Assembly (NCBI GenBank): GCA_013433145.1 | Contig: CM024175.1 | Span: forward strand, 9,160,516-9,224,515 | DNA length: 64,000 bases | Origin: Ascaris suum | Taxonomy: Eukaryota > Nematoda > Chromadorea > Rhabditida > Ascarididae | Reading direction: 5' to 3' | In this document: one piece after another, positions 12,074-24,905 of the stretch | Layout of the letters: each line of letters begins with the position of its first letter | Numbering within the stretch: the stretch's first letter is position 1 | Made by a program: the position numbers and the translations under genes | The notes under the pieces: model-generated | The model's database searches: none | Seen by the model: only the letters and a program-made list of their open reading frames with translations | Told to the model about the DNA's origin: nothing

Positions 12074-15000
12074 AATCATATAGGTTAATTCAATGGAAAC
12101 CTATACCCTTTAAACGAAAAACTGCACATACTCTCTTCAAAACCACTGTCTCCGATGTAATGAAATTATGGTAAAAGAGCGCCCTTGTGAATCGTCTATT
12201 CACGAAACTCTCTTCTAGGTATCTCCAATACGAGCGCTATAAAAATATTACACTAACTTCGCATTCATTAATTAAAAAATTAACCAATTAAGCACTCTAT
12301 TTATATATTAGAAGTACTTAATGATATGCATTTATAGTAACGGTTACGTAATGCTTGTTATTGTCATATATTGCAAAAAACATCTCATTTACTTTTTGTC
12401 AACTATCAGAATTTGGAACGATCCAACTTCAAATATCTCTTTTTGTTAGTATAACGCATCTTTTTTTCTTACCTATCGGTCATAGCTCGCTTCGATAATA
12501 TAGATAACTACAATAACCATCCCACCTGCACAAAACCGTCATTCCTTCCTCCATCTTTTGATAAATATCATCCCGAACTAAAAAGGTTGAAGATGATAAT
12601 CGTCCAGTAAAGGAGAAATCATATCAATTATACGTTGAAAATTCACAGAAATTCATAGCAAATGACAATCGCATTTCATTTGGTTGCTTCTTTCAAAAGA
12701 TTAAAAGCCGACCCTCATACATTAGAGTTGCTTTCTTATTGAATTTATTAACTCGTTATCGGGAAAATTATTAGAAACTCAACCATATTATAATATTTTG
12801 TATTTTTTACATCCATATGGCCATTTAAAAACTTTTTTCAGGCAAGTGAAATAATTAGTATTCCGATCATTCAATCGTTAACATTCGCTCATCTTCATAT
12901 ACTCCAATATAATAATAATGAAGAGTTTGTCCTACATTTGCATCATCGTTTATAGAACTGTATGAATTAAGTGAAAGCGGTTCCTTTTTTATTATCCATA
13001 TTAATAGAAGTGTGTTTTTTTTAGGGATTATTTGTTGTCGAATTTAATTGCCTATAAAAATAGAGATAAGATTACATTCAAAATTCATTCAAATGAAGTC
13101 ATTATTGCATTTACATTTAATTTCACATTAAGCGAAGCAGATGATTTGAATGCTTCGAATATTTAACGAGAATTTTGGAGCAGTTTTTTTCATCACTATC
13201 ATATCTGCACATATTATTGATAAAAAGTTGCATGAAATATATCAAGAAATGTTGCAACTATTCGAAAAACACTAAATGATCCAATGGTACCTTATTCTAG
13301 AAATGAGAGTGATTTTGTCGATCAAAATCGAGGAGGCTTCATAAAATTTCACAGAGATTATTTCCCGTCCAGAGAAATTTTGCTCTTGAAGAATCTTTGT
13401 TTATCATGATAGACAGTTGAATTAGAGGCACGCAAACTGTGACTTTAATTGTATCCTAAATTACACTCTCATTTTCGGATATTTATCTGCTAAATTTAAT
13501 GTTGAATTCCATAGGTGTATGCGATATGTCAAAATTGCCTACGAATATTTTAATAATCAACTGCTAGCTCTATAGAGATTGACTTTTTTCAGATGCCTTC
13601 AGAAGGCATTAAAGTTCTCTTTTAAGGTACTAAATTATTTTTACAATATGAAATATTAGTTACTTACTAAATTGATAAATCGAAGTGCAGATATTGGTTC
13701 ACTTAAGTCGCGTTATAAAATCGAATTTCAACAGTAGCAGCGAACCAATAGTAGCAACCGTACTGCAACAAAGTCGTTGGTCAAACCATCCAACAGCATA
13801 TGCAATCTTCCATCGATAACACGTAGGCCCTTTCATATACTCGCATTCACATCACTTGCATACTATGCTTAAATAGAAACGAATATCAGCGTTGACGCTG
13901 CAATCGAATTTAGCGAGTAATAAAGTACAGGGGTCGATTGAGTATCTCGATAAATCGGAATAGTGAATAAATGAAATGACATCACCATTATATGCCGAAA
14001 TTGAAATTTATTTATGCAAATTGACTTATTACCACATTTTTAGCGAGTAAACATGAGGCGAAGGAATATTCTGAAAGTTAAAAGAGAAAGCAACATTAAC
14101 ACAGTGGATGAAACTATCTGGATGCACCTTTATATGCGATAGAAGGTGAAACGGTGATACAATACGATCAATATCGGAAGAATCTATTTAAATTTTATAG
14201 AGTATAATTTGATAGATATAGTTTTGTAGATCAACGATGCTATAAGCAGTAAGGTATTGTCATTCGACCTAGCGAATCCCATTGGGAGTTCAATTCAGTT
14301 AGTATAGCTATTCGTTGATCGGAACTTTTGAAACAGTTACCAACCTAGGACAAATCGATGCATTCCCGAGCACAAATTACGATTAGATTGTGCCCTAATT
14401 TATGCAAAAAATTGAGAACAGTGTACGTTACTTATTAGCATCGCTCCTTAAATAAATGATTTTTCATGAGCTTCTTTAATTTCTCGTTTTTTTTCTTTTT
14501 ACTAATTATTTCTCCATTAATCCCCTTCTTAATTTTCAATTTAATTTAATTTTTCAATTAAATTTACTCTTTTTAAATAATTCAAAAGTAACTTATTTTT
14601 CATCGTTGAGTAAGGGAGCCTTTAAGACAAGCTCTCTATTCATGAGTGGTCTCGTGTTTTTTCAAAATTACGAAGAGGAAAGCTTTTTATTTTTTCCATA
14701 TTCGAAAGACGGCTCTGTATTTATGAAGTTTTTATCATTCAGAAAGTCTATTCTTAAAAAAGGTTTTATATCTTTTAGTATTGTTGTTTCATATCATTGT
14801 GTATATGCTAAACACTTAGAATGCCCAAAATAGAATGACGATCACTCCAATGTCATAGTCTCTCATTTTTCTAATAAGTCATCCTTTTTATCCGACGTTT
14901 CAATCATAGCAGCGATACATATGACAATTGTACAATCGATTATTTAATGGAACTCACTCAAATTACTTTCAAAAAAGTTTAGTAAACGCATCGAAACACA

Positions 15001-15639
15001 TTGATTTGAAGGTCCTTATTTTGTCAAGCTTTTTATGTGCATTTGCAATTTTTGTTTTTTTTGGCAGAGTCGTCACGGTCATGTTCTATCCGTTCGTGGG
15101 ATGCCTATCTTTATCGACATCGCCATTTGAATTCACGGAAACATTGATCCTGCAATAAGGAAGTCTGAAAGTAAATTATACACTACAAAGGAAAAAGTTA
15201 TTCTGCATGTATTTTTTTACCAATTTCTTAAAAATTATTTTATACGAATATGATTGCAAAAAAGAGGACAGATTAAGGGAGATTAGTGATAGCGGTATGA
15301 CTAATTGATATCTAAGGGGAGAGAGTAGTATTTTCCATGTTTTTTACCTGTCGGTTACTAGCTCACGAAGATTCATCGTTTAGCGTTAGTTACTGCGCGG
15401 TCGGTTGTAAGTCGACTCCGGTCAACCATCTGGCTCAGCCCAACCGAACCGAGCCAATTCTCTCGGCACTCTCATCGGGACGAGGGCGCAGAGTATTTCT
15501 TCACCGTCATAAGAGGTATAACCGTGAATCACCTCGTTGGCATCCAACGGGCAGGAGACGAGCCTAAGCCCTAACCTTCATGCGATCATCTTTAGCTTAT
15601 ACACGTGTGATGCGAGGACGCTGTTAACGAATGGTCGGT
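12074..15639. other. Gene-free AT-rich stretch
   Basis: I see no exon on either strand supported by splice sites and a protein motif. The reading frames present are short and built from AT-rich codons. A GC-richer patch at about 15340-15600 differs from its surroundings and adjoins the retrotransposon relic, so it may be part of another old insertion. Confidence 0.5.
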
Positions 15640-15890
15640 TCGAGGAATTGGAAGAAAAATTATCCACAGCAAAAAATAACGATTGGGTGGAATAACAGAA
15701 TGGACGCAACAGATTGGTACAAGAAGTGGAGGCCGACCTGCAACGAGATGGGGTGACTCTCTATAAAAAATCGCGGGAACCAATTGCATCAGAGAAGCAA
15801 GTGGGCAAGTAGAAGCGATATGAAGAGACATTTATTCGGAACGAATGCTTTGTTGAGTGAAATAAATAAATAAATAAATAAAAAAACCAC
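15640..15890 (+). mobile_element. RTE-type non-LTR retrotransposon, 3' end relic
   Basis: A frame at about 15670-15840 reads NNDWVEW, then GGRPATRWGDSL, then KIAGTN, with stop codons in between. The sequence GRPxTRWxD near the C-terminus of the reverse transcriptase is characteristic of RTE-clade elements. About 100 bases further on is an (AAAT)n tail at 15860-15886, the kind of short simple-repeat 3' end RTE elements carry. Only the last part of the ORF is present and it is broken, so the copy is inactive. The plus-strand orientation is set by motif order and tail. Confidence 0.72.
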
Positions 15891-17265
15891 ACGAAATTGT
15901 TTGAAGGGATGAGGGAGGAGGGGGCGCGGAACGGAAATTTGCATAAAATGCCAGCTCTTCTAGCATGCGTTAGCATGCGTCGACTCTTGTGTAAACTGTT
16001 GGCTTCTTTCGTTGCGCCAAGCAAAAGTTCCAGGCATTTATCAATTTGCGCACATTGAAAAAATTTGACAGAAATGACATCACTGAGTGAACGAATGATG
16101 GAGCAATTAGCATCGTTACCTTCGTTTGATATTATTTCCTTATGTATAAGGGAGACATATAAAATTCTTTTATCTAATCTAACATTCGGTCCATCTAATG
16201 ATTCACTCATCAAAAATTGCAAGCTATGGAAATTTGCTCTATTAGCGACCATAATAAAATTCCATGAATTAGAGCGACCGACCGATATTTTAGATTTTTT
16301 GGGAAGTTCAACAAAGTGTAAGGCTTTTCGTCAAAAATCTCGACTAAGTCAGGTCCGAGAGGTGAGAGAGCAATGAGGAAGAGGGAGAGGATATTAACAT
16401 TGAAAATCTCGAGATCTGACATCCTTTCTTCCACGACACAGCAAGAGACCTATTTTTCCAGTTTTTCTCTTAAAGACGCAAAGGACTTTCATTGAGGCGT
16501 GAAAGGGACTCTTCATTTAAATATTGCGGCTTCTCTGAATAACATGCTTAAATAAAAAGGCTTCCAATAATAAGAATGTTTCCAAAACGATCTCATTTTT
16601 TTCAAGCCTAATTAGTGAATGCCTTTATACAAACGATTATTTAAATTTAACAAGTATTCGTTCATCAATTGTCGATCACACAGATTAACAAAATAGTTTA
16701 ATGCTCATAAAAGATATTCAAGCAAAGATACTATGAGATTTCTATTTAGTGTTCATCATTCACATATAACCGCAGTAAAATGAGATCAACGTAATCATGC
16801 GGAAAAGACGTTATCAACGATGAGATTAGAGGTTTGAAGGGAGAGCGAAAGAAGAGATTCAATGTTGAATTGCTTGACACGATATGACCACTCTTATTTC
16901 ATTTATACTATAACAGGCAGGTACTTCCCCTTATAGCATTACTAAATTTTTGAACAATTCAAAAGATGAGCATTATTATTTTTATTTTTAATCCTTTGTT
17001 ACAATGCATACAACGATAACGTGTATTAATAACCTGCAAATAATCTTTCACTCTTGCTGCATCGCTGTTTAGTTACTTTCCTCCAGAAAATCGAAATGAA
17101 TCGCCACCTTCTAATTACACCATTTTTGAAGTGTTTGCTGTGGCGTTCTCACACGCTTGCAATAAATGGCGCAACCGTTCACCCACAAACCATTAAAGAA
17201 CAAAGTCCATGCACATTTAATGTTTTATTGCGTGTTTTCGAAACAACTCAGAAAATGCGATATTG
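15891..17265. other. Gene-free stretch
   Basis: Two overlapping open frames of 74-163 codons on opposite strands lie at about 15760-16430. They carry no recognisable motif and lack convincing splice signals. The rest is AT-rich DNA with nothing to report. Confidence 0.4.
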
Positions 17266-17412
17266 GTTTAGTGTGTGTACGTGTGTGTGTGGGAGGGGGG
17301 GGGGGTGCATACGGTGTTTATTTGTGTGTGGGCGTCTGTGCGTGTATGTATGTGTACGATGTGTATATTTGTATGTGCATATGTGTGTGCAGGTATGTGT
17401 TTGAGTGTTTGA
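17266..17412 (+). repeat. TG-rich microsatellite with a G-run
   Basis: Alternating TG/TATG tracts run for about 140 bases, broken by a G-rich block (about 17290-17306) and some interruptions. It accounts for the artificial open frames around it. Alternating purine-pyrimidine DNA of this kind can adopt unusual structure, but no function is indicated. Confidence 0.85.
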
Positions 17413-17819
17413 TGCGATTGGTTCAGCATCCACACGCCAACATTGCTGTATATGCGTCATTTGAATTTCCCTTTGTTCACCGCCGCCTGGTTCACGACCC
17501 GTTTTGCGGCATATTCATTGTCGATTCATAGATGATTATCGCTATGAAATGCAAACTCTTAATTTCCGTTCGTATCGCTCAATAATTCATACACAACAAC
17601 ATACAAGCATACTTAGGAAAGAATTATTGAAGGTATGCTTTTGTTTCATTGCCAACATGACTAAACATTGGACAAATTGTGCTGAATGGGGATGGGTAGA
17701 ACTGGAAATTATTTTTGAGTTTTTAAATCCAGCATGTGCCCCTTTCCTCTTTCTCAAGCCTTCCAATTTGCCAGCGACTCATTGGTCATACGGTGGGGTA
17801 AACACATGGAGGTAAAGCA

Positions 17820-18010
17820 GAAACCAAATCACCAAGCCCGTCGAATCTATCCTGAACCGCTGAGGCCGCCGAAGAGAACACTCCTCCATCGCACCTGAAA
17901 TGTCGCTCATTCAGCGTAGGAATTGAACTCCTTTAACTGCCCTCTCTGTGGCAGAAGACAGCGCCACCAAGAGATCTGTAAGAGCATGGTCACCTCTCAC
18001 CACGCAGAGA
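17820..18010 (-). mobile_element. SINE-like, tRNA-derived element candidate
   Basis: Read on the minus strand the GC-richer block contains TGGTGGCGCTGTC, resembling a Pol III A box, and about 40 bases later GAGTTCAATTCC, close to the B-box consensus. That spacing is typical of tRNA genes. No cloverleaf can be drawn and the flanks are not tRNA-like. A tRNA-derived short interspersed element fits best; a chance match or part of another repeat is possible. Confidence 0.4.
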
Positions 18011-19583
18011 AGTTGTCAGCGCGGTGACAAACAACGACGATTACAAATAGTCGAAATGTGATCATGCAAGTGAAATCTGTTAAACGCTGACTCGATGCCT
18101 TTGAAAATGCTCAAGTTGAATGCTGGGGAAATTAAAAGACTGCCTTTAAGATTAGAACTAAAGTGTACTTATAGTTGGGAAAAATATTGCTGAAAAGGCG
18201 ATAAAATGCCTTGTAAATAAAGCATTGAAATAATTAAAAGGGGCCCTTGAGGAGATAGAGATGGAGGGGGGGAGACGTCTTGGCAGGACTGTTAAATGAT
18301 GGGTTCGGTTCCTGGCAGATGTCCTCTGTTCACGCCTCGCCCAATCTACCACTTCCGCGCGAGTGCACTTTTTCTTCTAACGGCGTACGTTGTTCCGTCA
18401 TCTCGTATTCATCGTATATCCTGCCAACCTTTCGAAATCCCCTTATTCTTCACGTTCTTACACCCGCAATGCGCTCCTTTTGTACCAGGCTGTGTGTCGT
18501 TCGGCAAAAATTCTTACCGGCTTTTTTTACTTGTAATAAGCAATGTTTTTATGTTATTGTGACGGCTTGTTCTCGCGTATTTGTCTTCTTACCTTTCCAA
18601 CAATTTTAACCACGCAAACCATAAATCCTATAGAAATGAAATTTGCAGTATTCAACGTGCGCCATATGGCGTATTTAATTTCGTTTCAATTGGTTATATA
18701 ATTTATGAGTTATCACTGGTATAATATGCAACTCTGGTGGTCGCATCGGTTAAGCAATGGAATGGAACATAATGAAATTCAGTCGCTCTTTTAAAAAAAA
18801 TCTTCGCTTAAAGTTCATTTTTCTCAAACATTTGACATCTTCACGTGTTCATTCCCACAAAGATGATCACCTTTGCAAATCGAAATCGTAGGATTGCTTC
18901 CACATTCTAAATAAACTGCAACTAGCTGACTCAAAATTTACACATAGACATCTTCAATTCTTCCAAAACTTCTTGGAGGGATAGAAGAGACTGCTAATCA
19001 GAATGGGATTAAATGGTGATTAGCATAGCGCATAGATTGATTATCTCTACCAAACTTCACTGCTGTATTTTTTAATGGGACCGAGGTACCACATGTGCGT
19101 TGGCATGATGCAATCGTAATGCCATATACCTCTGGTTACCGGTAAATATAGTGCCATAGGTATCAGTTGGTACACTGGAAATGCTGCTTTGCTGAATGTG
19201 CTCTTTTATGAAATTCTGTTGTATTTGACAGTGACATCGCCAATGTGGCGGAAAGTACCTTAAGCCTGATACGCTAAAAAGTACTTACATTTCAAGTTGT
19301 TCAGAGAACTTAATTCTTGATCGGACTCATTAAAAGTATTCATTCAGTCTGTTATCTTGAAAAGATATCTTAAGCCAAGTTTGCTAAGAGGTAATTTCTA
19401 GGCAAGTTGTTTGCATCAATCTCTGTGACTTACTTTTTCGTTCGCTTGAGAGTATTTTTTAACGTATCAGTGATATCATCGGAAATGTTATTTAATAGTT
19501 ATTGCAATGTACCGATATGGGCTATCCTTACGATAACAGTTCTATGTCTTATTAGATGATTATTAAAAGAGGGACATTGAACA
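18011..19583. other. Gene-free stretch upstream of the DB gene
   Basis: No exon recognised. A GC-richer block at 18260-18600 gives open frames in two registers with Cys- and Phe-rich content but no motif or splice pair. The promoter of the DB gene should lie in the last part; no core element can be named with confidence. Confidence 0.4.
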
Positions 19584-19601
19584 TTTTTCAGAGATTGCGC
19601 T
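19583..19601 (+). promoter_or_regulatory. Probable spliced-leader trans-splice acceptor
   Basis: A T-rich acceptor ending in CAG at 19591 lies ten bases before the ATG at 19602, with no upstream coding exon. In nematodes this arrangement usually marks the site where a spliced leader is joined to the mRNA. It also supports the choice of start codon. A conventional 5' UTR intron would look the same. Confidence 0.55.
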
Positions 19602-22600
19602 ATGTTTCGCTGTATATATTTGACACTAATGGCATTTTATGGTGTATTAACACAAGAGGTCAGCCTACCCGTCGAGTTCTATAACTCACTTTGATGCTTA
19701 ATTGAAACATAAATAATTGTCTTATGAAATGAATTTTGAAAATTTTTCTTGAAAGTTACAATGTTGATACTGAAGCATATCAAATATATATTTCGATAAC
19801 TAATGCAAATAGAAAGTAAAATAAATAAAAACTTAAAACTTATTAGAGAGTAACTGACTCATGAAAAAAAGTAATGCGAGCAAAATTTCGATGAAAAAAC
19901 AGCAAAGTATTTTTTTTTGAGGAATCGCTAAAAATTTTCCGGCAAATAATAATCGGGTTTTTGCGTAATAAAAAGTCAAATATATATAAGTTCAGCAACA
20001 ATTCAATGCGAATGTTCGCAAAAAATACGTTATGCGTACGTTACGGTTTACATGTGTGTATGTGTGTGTATGTTGATCTGTAAGTGAGAATGTATCTATG
20101 AGACGGGCCTATTTTCATTCATATACTTGATATTGTGTTCCGTTATCGGGCGCATCCAATTGCAAATCACTTATTTAGATAAATTTAAATGTTTGATATT
20201 CATTGTTATTTTTCAGTATTCTTATATTTGCAGTATTCCGAGAAACAGAATAAAAATCAAATAGTAATAGAGTACCGAAAAGGATCTCATAACTGAATTT
20301 TAATGAGGATGCAATTCGGAACTAATAGAGGCTCCGGAGCCTTTTATCGCCATTTTAGCATTTAAAAAGCGAATAATACTATTCAACATTTCTATCGGTA
20401 ACACTTAAAATAACGCATAAGCTATATGTGACATTTATCTCTAAAACAAGCTATATTCATTCGATTGTCAGGTATGTACAGCAAGAAAAAATCGCTTAAA
20501 TTATTATAGTATCAAAAATATTCGTTTTTTTTTCGTAATCAGAATATTACTGCATTATGCTTAATTCATAGTAATATCACATTTCAACATATCATTTTTG
20601 AGGCAAATATTTGAAGAAAAATATTACACTATTTTATAAAGATAAAATGCAATATCAAAAACACTTAATTAAAGATGGGAAAAGTTTCAGATTGCTAAAT
20701 GCCCACGAATTCCACTTGAAGAATGTTGTCGTATACGATGGTCAACGGAATGTGTACCAAAATATTGTTTCAAATATGTGATGGCACATTGTCCCGATCG
20801 TAAAATGCTTATGTTTAGTCGTACGATGAAAACAAGAACTGATATTCGACGAGCACCATCGAACATATTCGTTAAGACTGAAGAAATTGTAAGTGAACTC
20901 TAACAACTCAAATCATCGATCATTATAAATCTCTTTAAATATTATTCTTACTCATTGAAAAATCGCATTTTGAATACATTAAAATTCGATGAAATGATAA
21001 GATATTTATCAATATACAAGTCTTCTTTTGTTACTTAAATTATAGCAATTTTACCCTTATATTAGATCATTTTTTCTTTTTTTTTTCTTAATTCGAATTA
21101 TTTTTCTCTCTTAATTTTCTTTCTTAAGCTATAATATTTACAAGCAAAACTTTCATATGTAAGAAAATTCTGTAAGAGATTATCATTTGGTAAAACAAAC
21201 GTAGTTTTATTCAAATATATTAACTTCAGCCGAAATGCGGGACTGCTGAAGCGAATTATGAGCCATGCACAAGTAAAACAGTTGCCAATAAGTTGTTCTT
21301 ATCGTGTTGCAAACTATACGTCCCACCCGAATGTCATTCAATGTGCGTCTATGAGACCGATCAAAGGATCGCGAGAGCAATGGTAAAGTTGTTTTCATTA
21401 AAAAAAATCATTTTATTATATGAAACGAAAAAGAAATCACTCATTTGTAATTGAAGCAAATTTATGAAAAAAATATGGTTATTTTTTTTAAAATCATTAT
21501 ATTCCTTTTACAATGAAGGAGCCATTTGAAAGGATGATGCGGTAAGGCGGCGAAAATTCAGCGAATCATTTATGATAGCTCACGTAAAAATATTCGAGTA
21601 TGAGGTGGCCAAATGCGCATATCATTCAAATCCTTGCAGATAAAAGAAAATCGCAATATTCGTCATAATATTATATGGATTAAAAATATGCAATGTTTTA
21701 TCTCATATTTACGGCTAAATTTCACTATGTTAATTTCAAAGGACGATAGATCGATTTGATACGAACTAGATAGATCTATTTTCAACCTGGTTTTTTTTTG
21801 GATTAGATCCCTATTTTTAAAAACTTTTCAAGGAAATTGTTTAGTTTCATTTATAAATGAAAATTTCCGTCCTATGCTCTATATAGTGGAATTTCTCTCT
21901 GAAAATCTAAATTTTTGAAAACTTTTACAATATTCAAAGCGATATTTATGCAAAAAAAGAGGCAATGTTTATTTTAAAATATCCATCCTAAACATACCGA
22001 TCGATGATCTTTAGAAATTGAATCAGTTATATATTGTTGAATTTCAAATCAAGATATCAATGAATATATACTACTGACTTCCTATATTAACTAGTAGAGT
22101 ATATATGGTCATTGTTTATGTTCAGTGGTGCAATTGATACTCATATTGTTTGAATAGAGTTAATAATCTTCTAGTTCTTCGAATGAAAATAGTCGTTCTC
22201 TTATTCTTCTAATTTAGATACTCCACAAAACAATTTGTTCTCCATTTCATAGCGATCAAAAAGCTAAATTTAAACTGAAGGAAAAATTTGATATTCACCA
22301 TTGAAATTCACAAAACACTTAGTTGATTTAAAATATGATTGTCACATAATGAGGTCTATCAATATAAACTGCTATAAATTACAAAAAAAAAAAGAAAGAA
22401 TGGAAGCAATTGTAGCGATGAAATTTCATGCCTCCTTCGTATACGTTCATTGAAATAAGATGACATCTATTCTTGAAAAAATTTTCTCTTTTTTTTTGAA
22501 AAATCAATACTCATTTAGCGATATTTAGTGATATTTATAAAATTTTTGCTTTTTGTTTTTGCTCAATTTCATTTTATGAGAAGATTTCGTTCGGTTTATT

Positions 22601-24879
22601 CAGCTTTTTCGGTTCCTTTTAAATATCATACTAAATTCTATGTGATGGTCATCTCTAGCGATGACCAATTGAATTTCCTTTTGTGCAATTTCCAAAAAAG
22701 AGTGTCAACACAACGTTTGCGAAATTTAGAAATTCGTTGGTCAACCCAATTTATCGCATTCAACTATCATAAAAAGTGCTTCATAAATATTTCTAATTCT
22801 TCCGGTCTAAACATTCGAGGAGGAATATTTTTTACCATTTATATCACTTCTTTCAAATAGGCTATTTATGATGGATAAATGAATGGATATAAGTGATGTA
22901 TAATGTGAATATGATAAAATTATATAAATGAATAGAATGGTAATAACTAATGATAAATGCTGCAGTAACTTTTTTTTATCAATAGAATTAGGCTACCGCA
23001 TTTATTAAGTGATTTGATTCGACTCTTGATTAGAAATATTTACAAAAAAAGCCCTATAAGGGTTATATGTTGACGACCCGATTTCATATTGGTGAATATT
23101 TTGTTCAAGATTTGAAATTTTATATAAGTATTTCACTTCCTTCTTAAGGATTACTGAAAAACTCACTTTCCATGAAAATTTATTTCGATGAGTGGAAAGC
23201 GTCGTTGAGTGGATTTTTAGTATACATGAAGCAATGGAGTAATTTTTATCATATTTTAGCTTGTCGAAATGATAGAAGAAAATAAATGTAATATAAGGTA
23301 TTTATCGGGAATTTTATATTGTGCTTCACAAAATCGTGATAATCGCAAATGTTGTGCCGATTTGGATTTAAATGCACCTCAACTACAGGTTTGCAACTTT
23401 TTATTTATATTTATGCTAATTTTTGATTTCATTACTTTGATTATGAAGAAAAATTGCATATATTTATTGCTTGTTTTTTTGTTAATAACCTATTATATAA
23501 TTTAAAATATGATGGGATTCAGGTGGAGTCAAATTAGTCAAATGAGAATAAAGAAAAGATAGGTGGCGATAGGTAAAAGATAGGTGAAAAATCAAAAGAG
23601 TCAGAGTAAAATAAGAGCGGGCGAATAAGAACCGAGGAAATATTGTAACTGAAAAGAGTTTAGAGGGTGAAAACTGTGAAAACTCATCGTTTTCGGCACG
23701 TAAAATCAAGCTACCTCATCAGGCGGACATTAGCATCTAGCATATTATGATATTATCCCTAATCGTATCCTACTTCATCTCAATCTCTATATATTATGGG
23801 TACAGAAGGAAGCCTTCCAAAAAAAAACCTGACATTTCTTGCAATTCAGCGTTTAAAGAACAAAAAAATTTAGCACTTGAAATTTGATGAAATTTTTTAA
23901 TTTCTTAAGCATTCATTAAGGAAGCATAGATTCTCCTATAATTATTTCTATGAGACTTTGTGTTCTCTTTTCTTCTTTTATAGACTTAGATTTATTGTCA
24001 TTTCATTTAGTCTAAAAATGCGGAGGAAATATTGTTAAAATTCCTTGCAAACATTTAGTTACGTTTTTTTTGATTGTCACAACAAATTAAATGTTATTCG
24101 AATCATTAACCCGTCAAATAAAAATCATTTCATTAATAATGCTACAAGGTATATGCAAATTAACAAAACAATCTAATTTCAAAAATTTCAATTTTTACCG
24201 ATCTCTTCAAAAATATTACAATTATTAATCTATTCAGGTGTCTTATATATATTATATTTGCTTTAATAAAGTCCCTTCCTGAACAAAAGTCTTTCAATGA
24301 TCCATCATAAAAATAGATATATTATTCCATGAATTGCTTAAACATTTATTGCAAAATTATCTTTCTTTAATCAATTAGGAAATGGGTACAGAAAAACTAT
24401 TCAAATGAGCGAAACAGCGCAATAAAAAAAAGGTGAATTTCTTGCGTAAAACCACTCATTAAGAGCTAACAAAATTAGAAACCCTAGGGCTTTTATTTAG
24501 GGAGAAATGGTATTGAGATTTGTCAACTTTTCTCTAAATCTACACTCTTAAATGTCAACCTTACACGGAGCTCAGTTAAATGACTTGACATTTACGATCC
24601 ATTATTTCAAATAAGACATTTCAGAAGCACTAAATGAATGGTGTATGATCTGTTACCTTTACATAGCCTTTACTTGTTAAGAAATCCATCAAAAGGATAC
24701 TCTGAAGCTGCTTCACATAGACCCTAATGGATGTGCATTTGCAGGTCGGAAGTCGATGTTTGAGGATGTGTGATCCCTCCGGAACGGCAATCGAAAAATT
24801 AGCAAAAGAGGACGCTACCTGTCTATTTAATTGGAATGTTATCATGTATTGCCATCACAGTGGGATCCGCGAAATGTAA
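19602..24879 (+). CDS. Secreted DB-module protein, complete, 5 exons
   Basis: Exons 19602-19658, 20691-20888, 21230-21382, 23260-23388 and 24745-24879 all join in phase 0 and encode 223 residues ending at TAA. Residues 1 to about 18 (MFRCIYLTLMAFYGVL) look like a short signal peptide, so the product is probably secreted. Residues 23-53 form a Cys-rich stretch with CPRIPLEECC. From about residue 86 the sequence matches the nematode DB module: C-G-T, FLSCCKLYVPPECHSMC, YETDQ, then ILYCASQNRDNRKCC, then GSRCLRMCDPSGT, and a final NWNVIMYCHHSGIREM. DB modules are Cys-rich extracellular domains common in nematodes; their molecular function is unknown. All five splice pairs are GT-AG and there are no internal stops, so the gene looks intact. 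Introns reach 1.9 kb. Confidence 0.9.
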
Positions 24880-24899
24880 TCCGACAACAAATACCTCGC

Positions 24900-24905
24900 A
24901 ATAAA
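24900..24905 (+). terminator. Poly(A) signal of the DB gene
   Basis: AATAAA lies 21 bases after the stop codon, a normal distance for the short 3' UTRs of nematodes. Confidence 0.7.

Noticed and set aside
16065..16434. Overlapping frames of 74-163 codons on both strands
   Set aside because: No motif, no splice context, and similar open length on opposite strands suggest chance.
17054..17531. Cys/Val-rich frames on both strands
   Set aside because: They come from the TG-rich repeat and lack splice signals or motifs.
22528..22860. 110-codon frame inside the DB gene's third intron
   Set aside because: Phe- and Lys-rich AT-driven sequence with no motif; the DB exons on either side join in phase without it.
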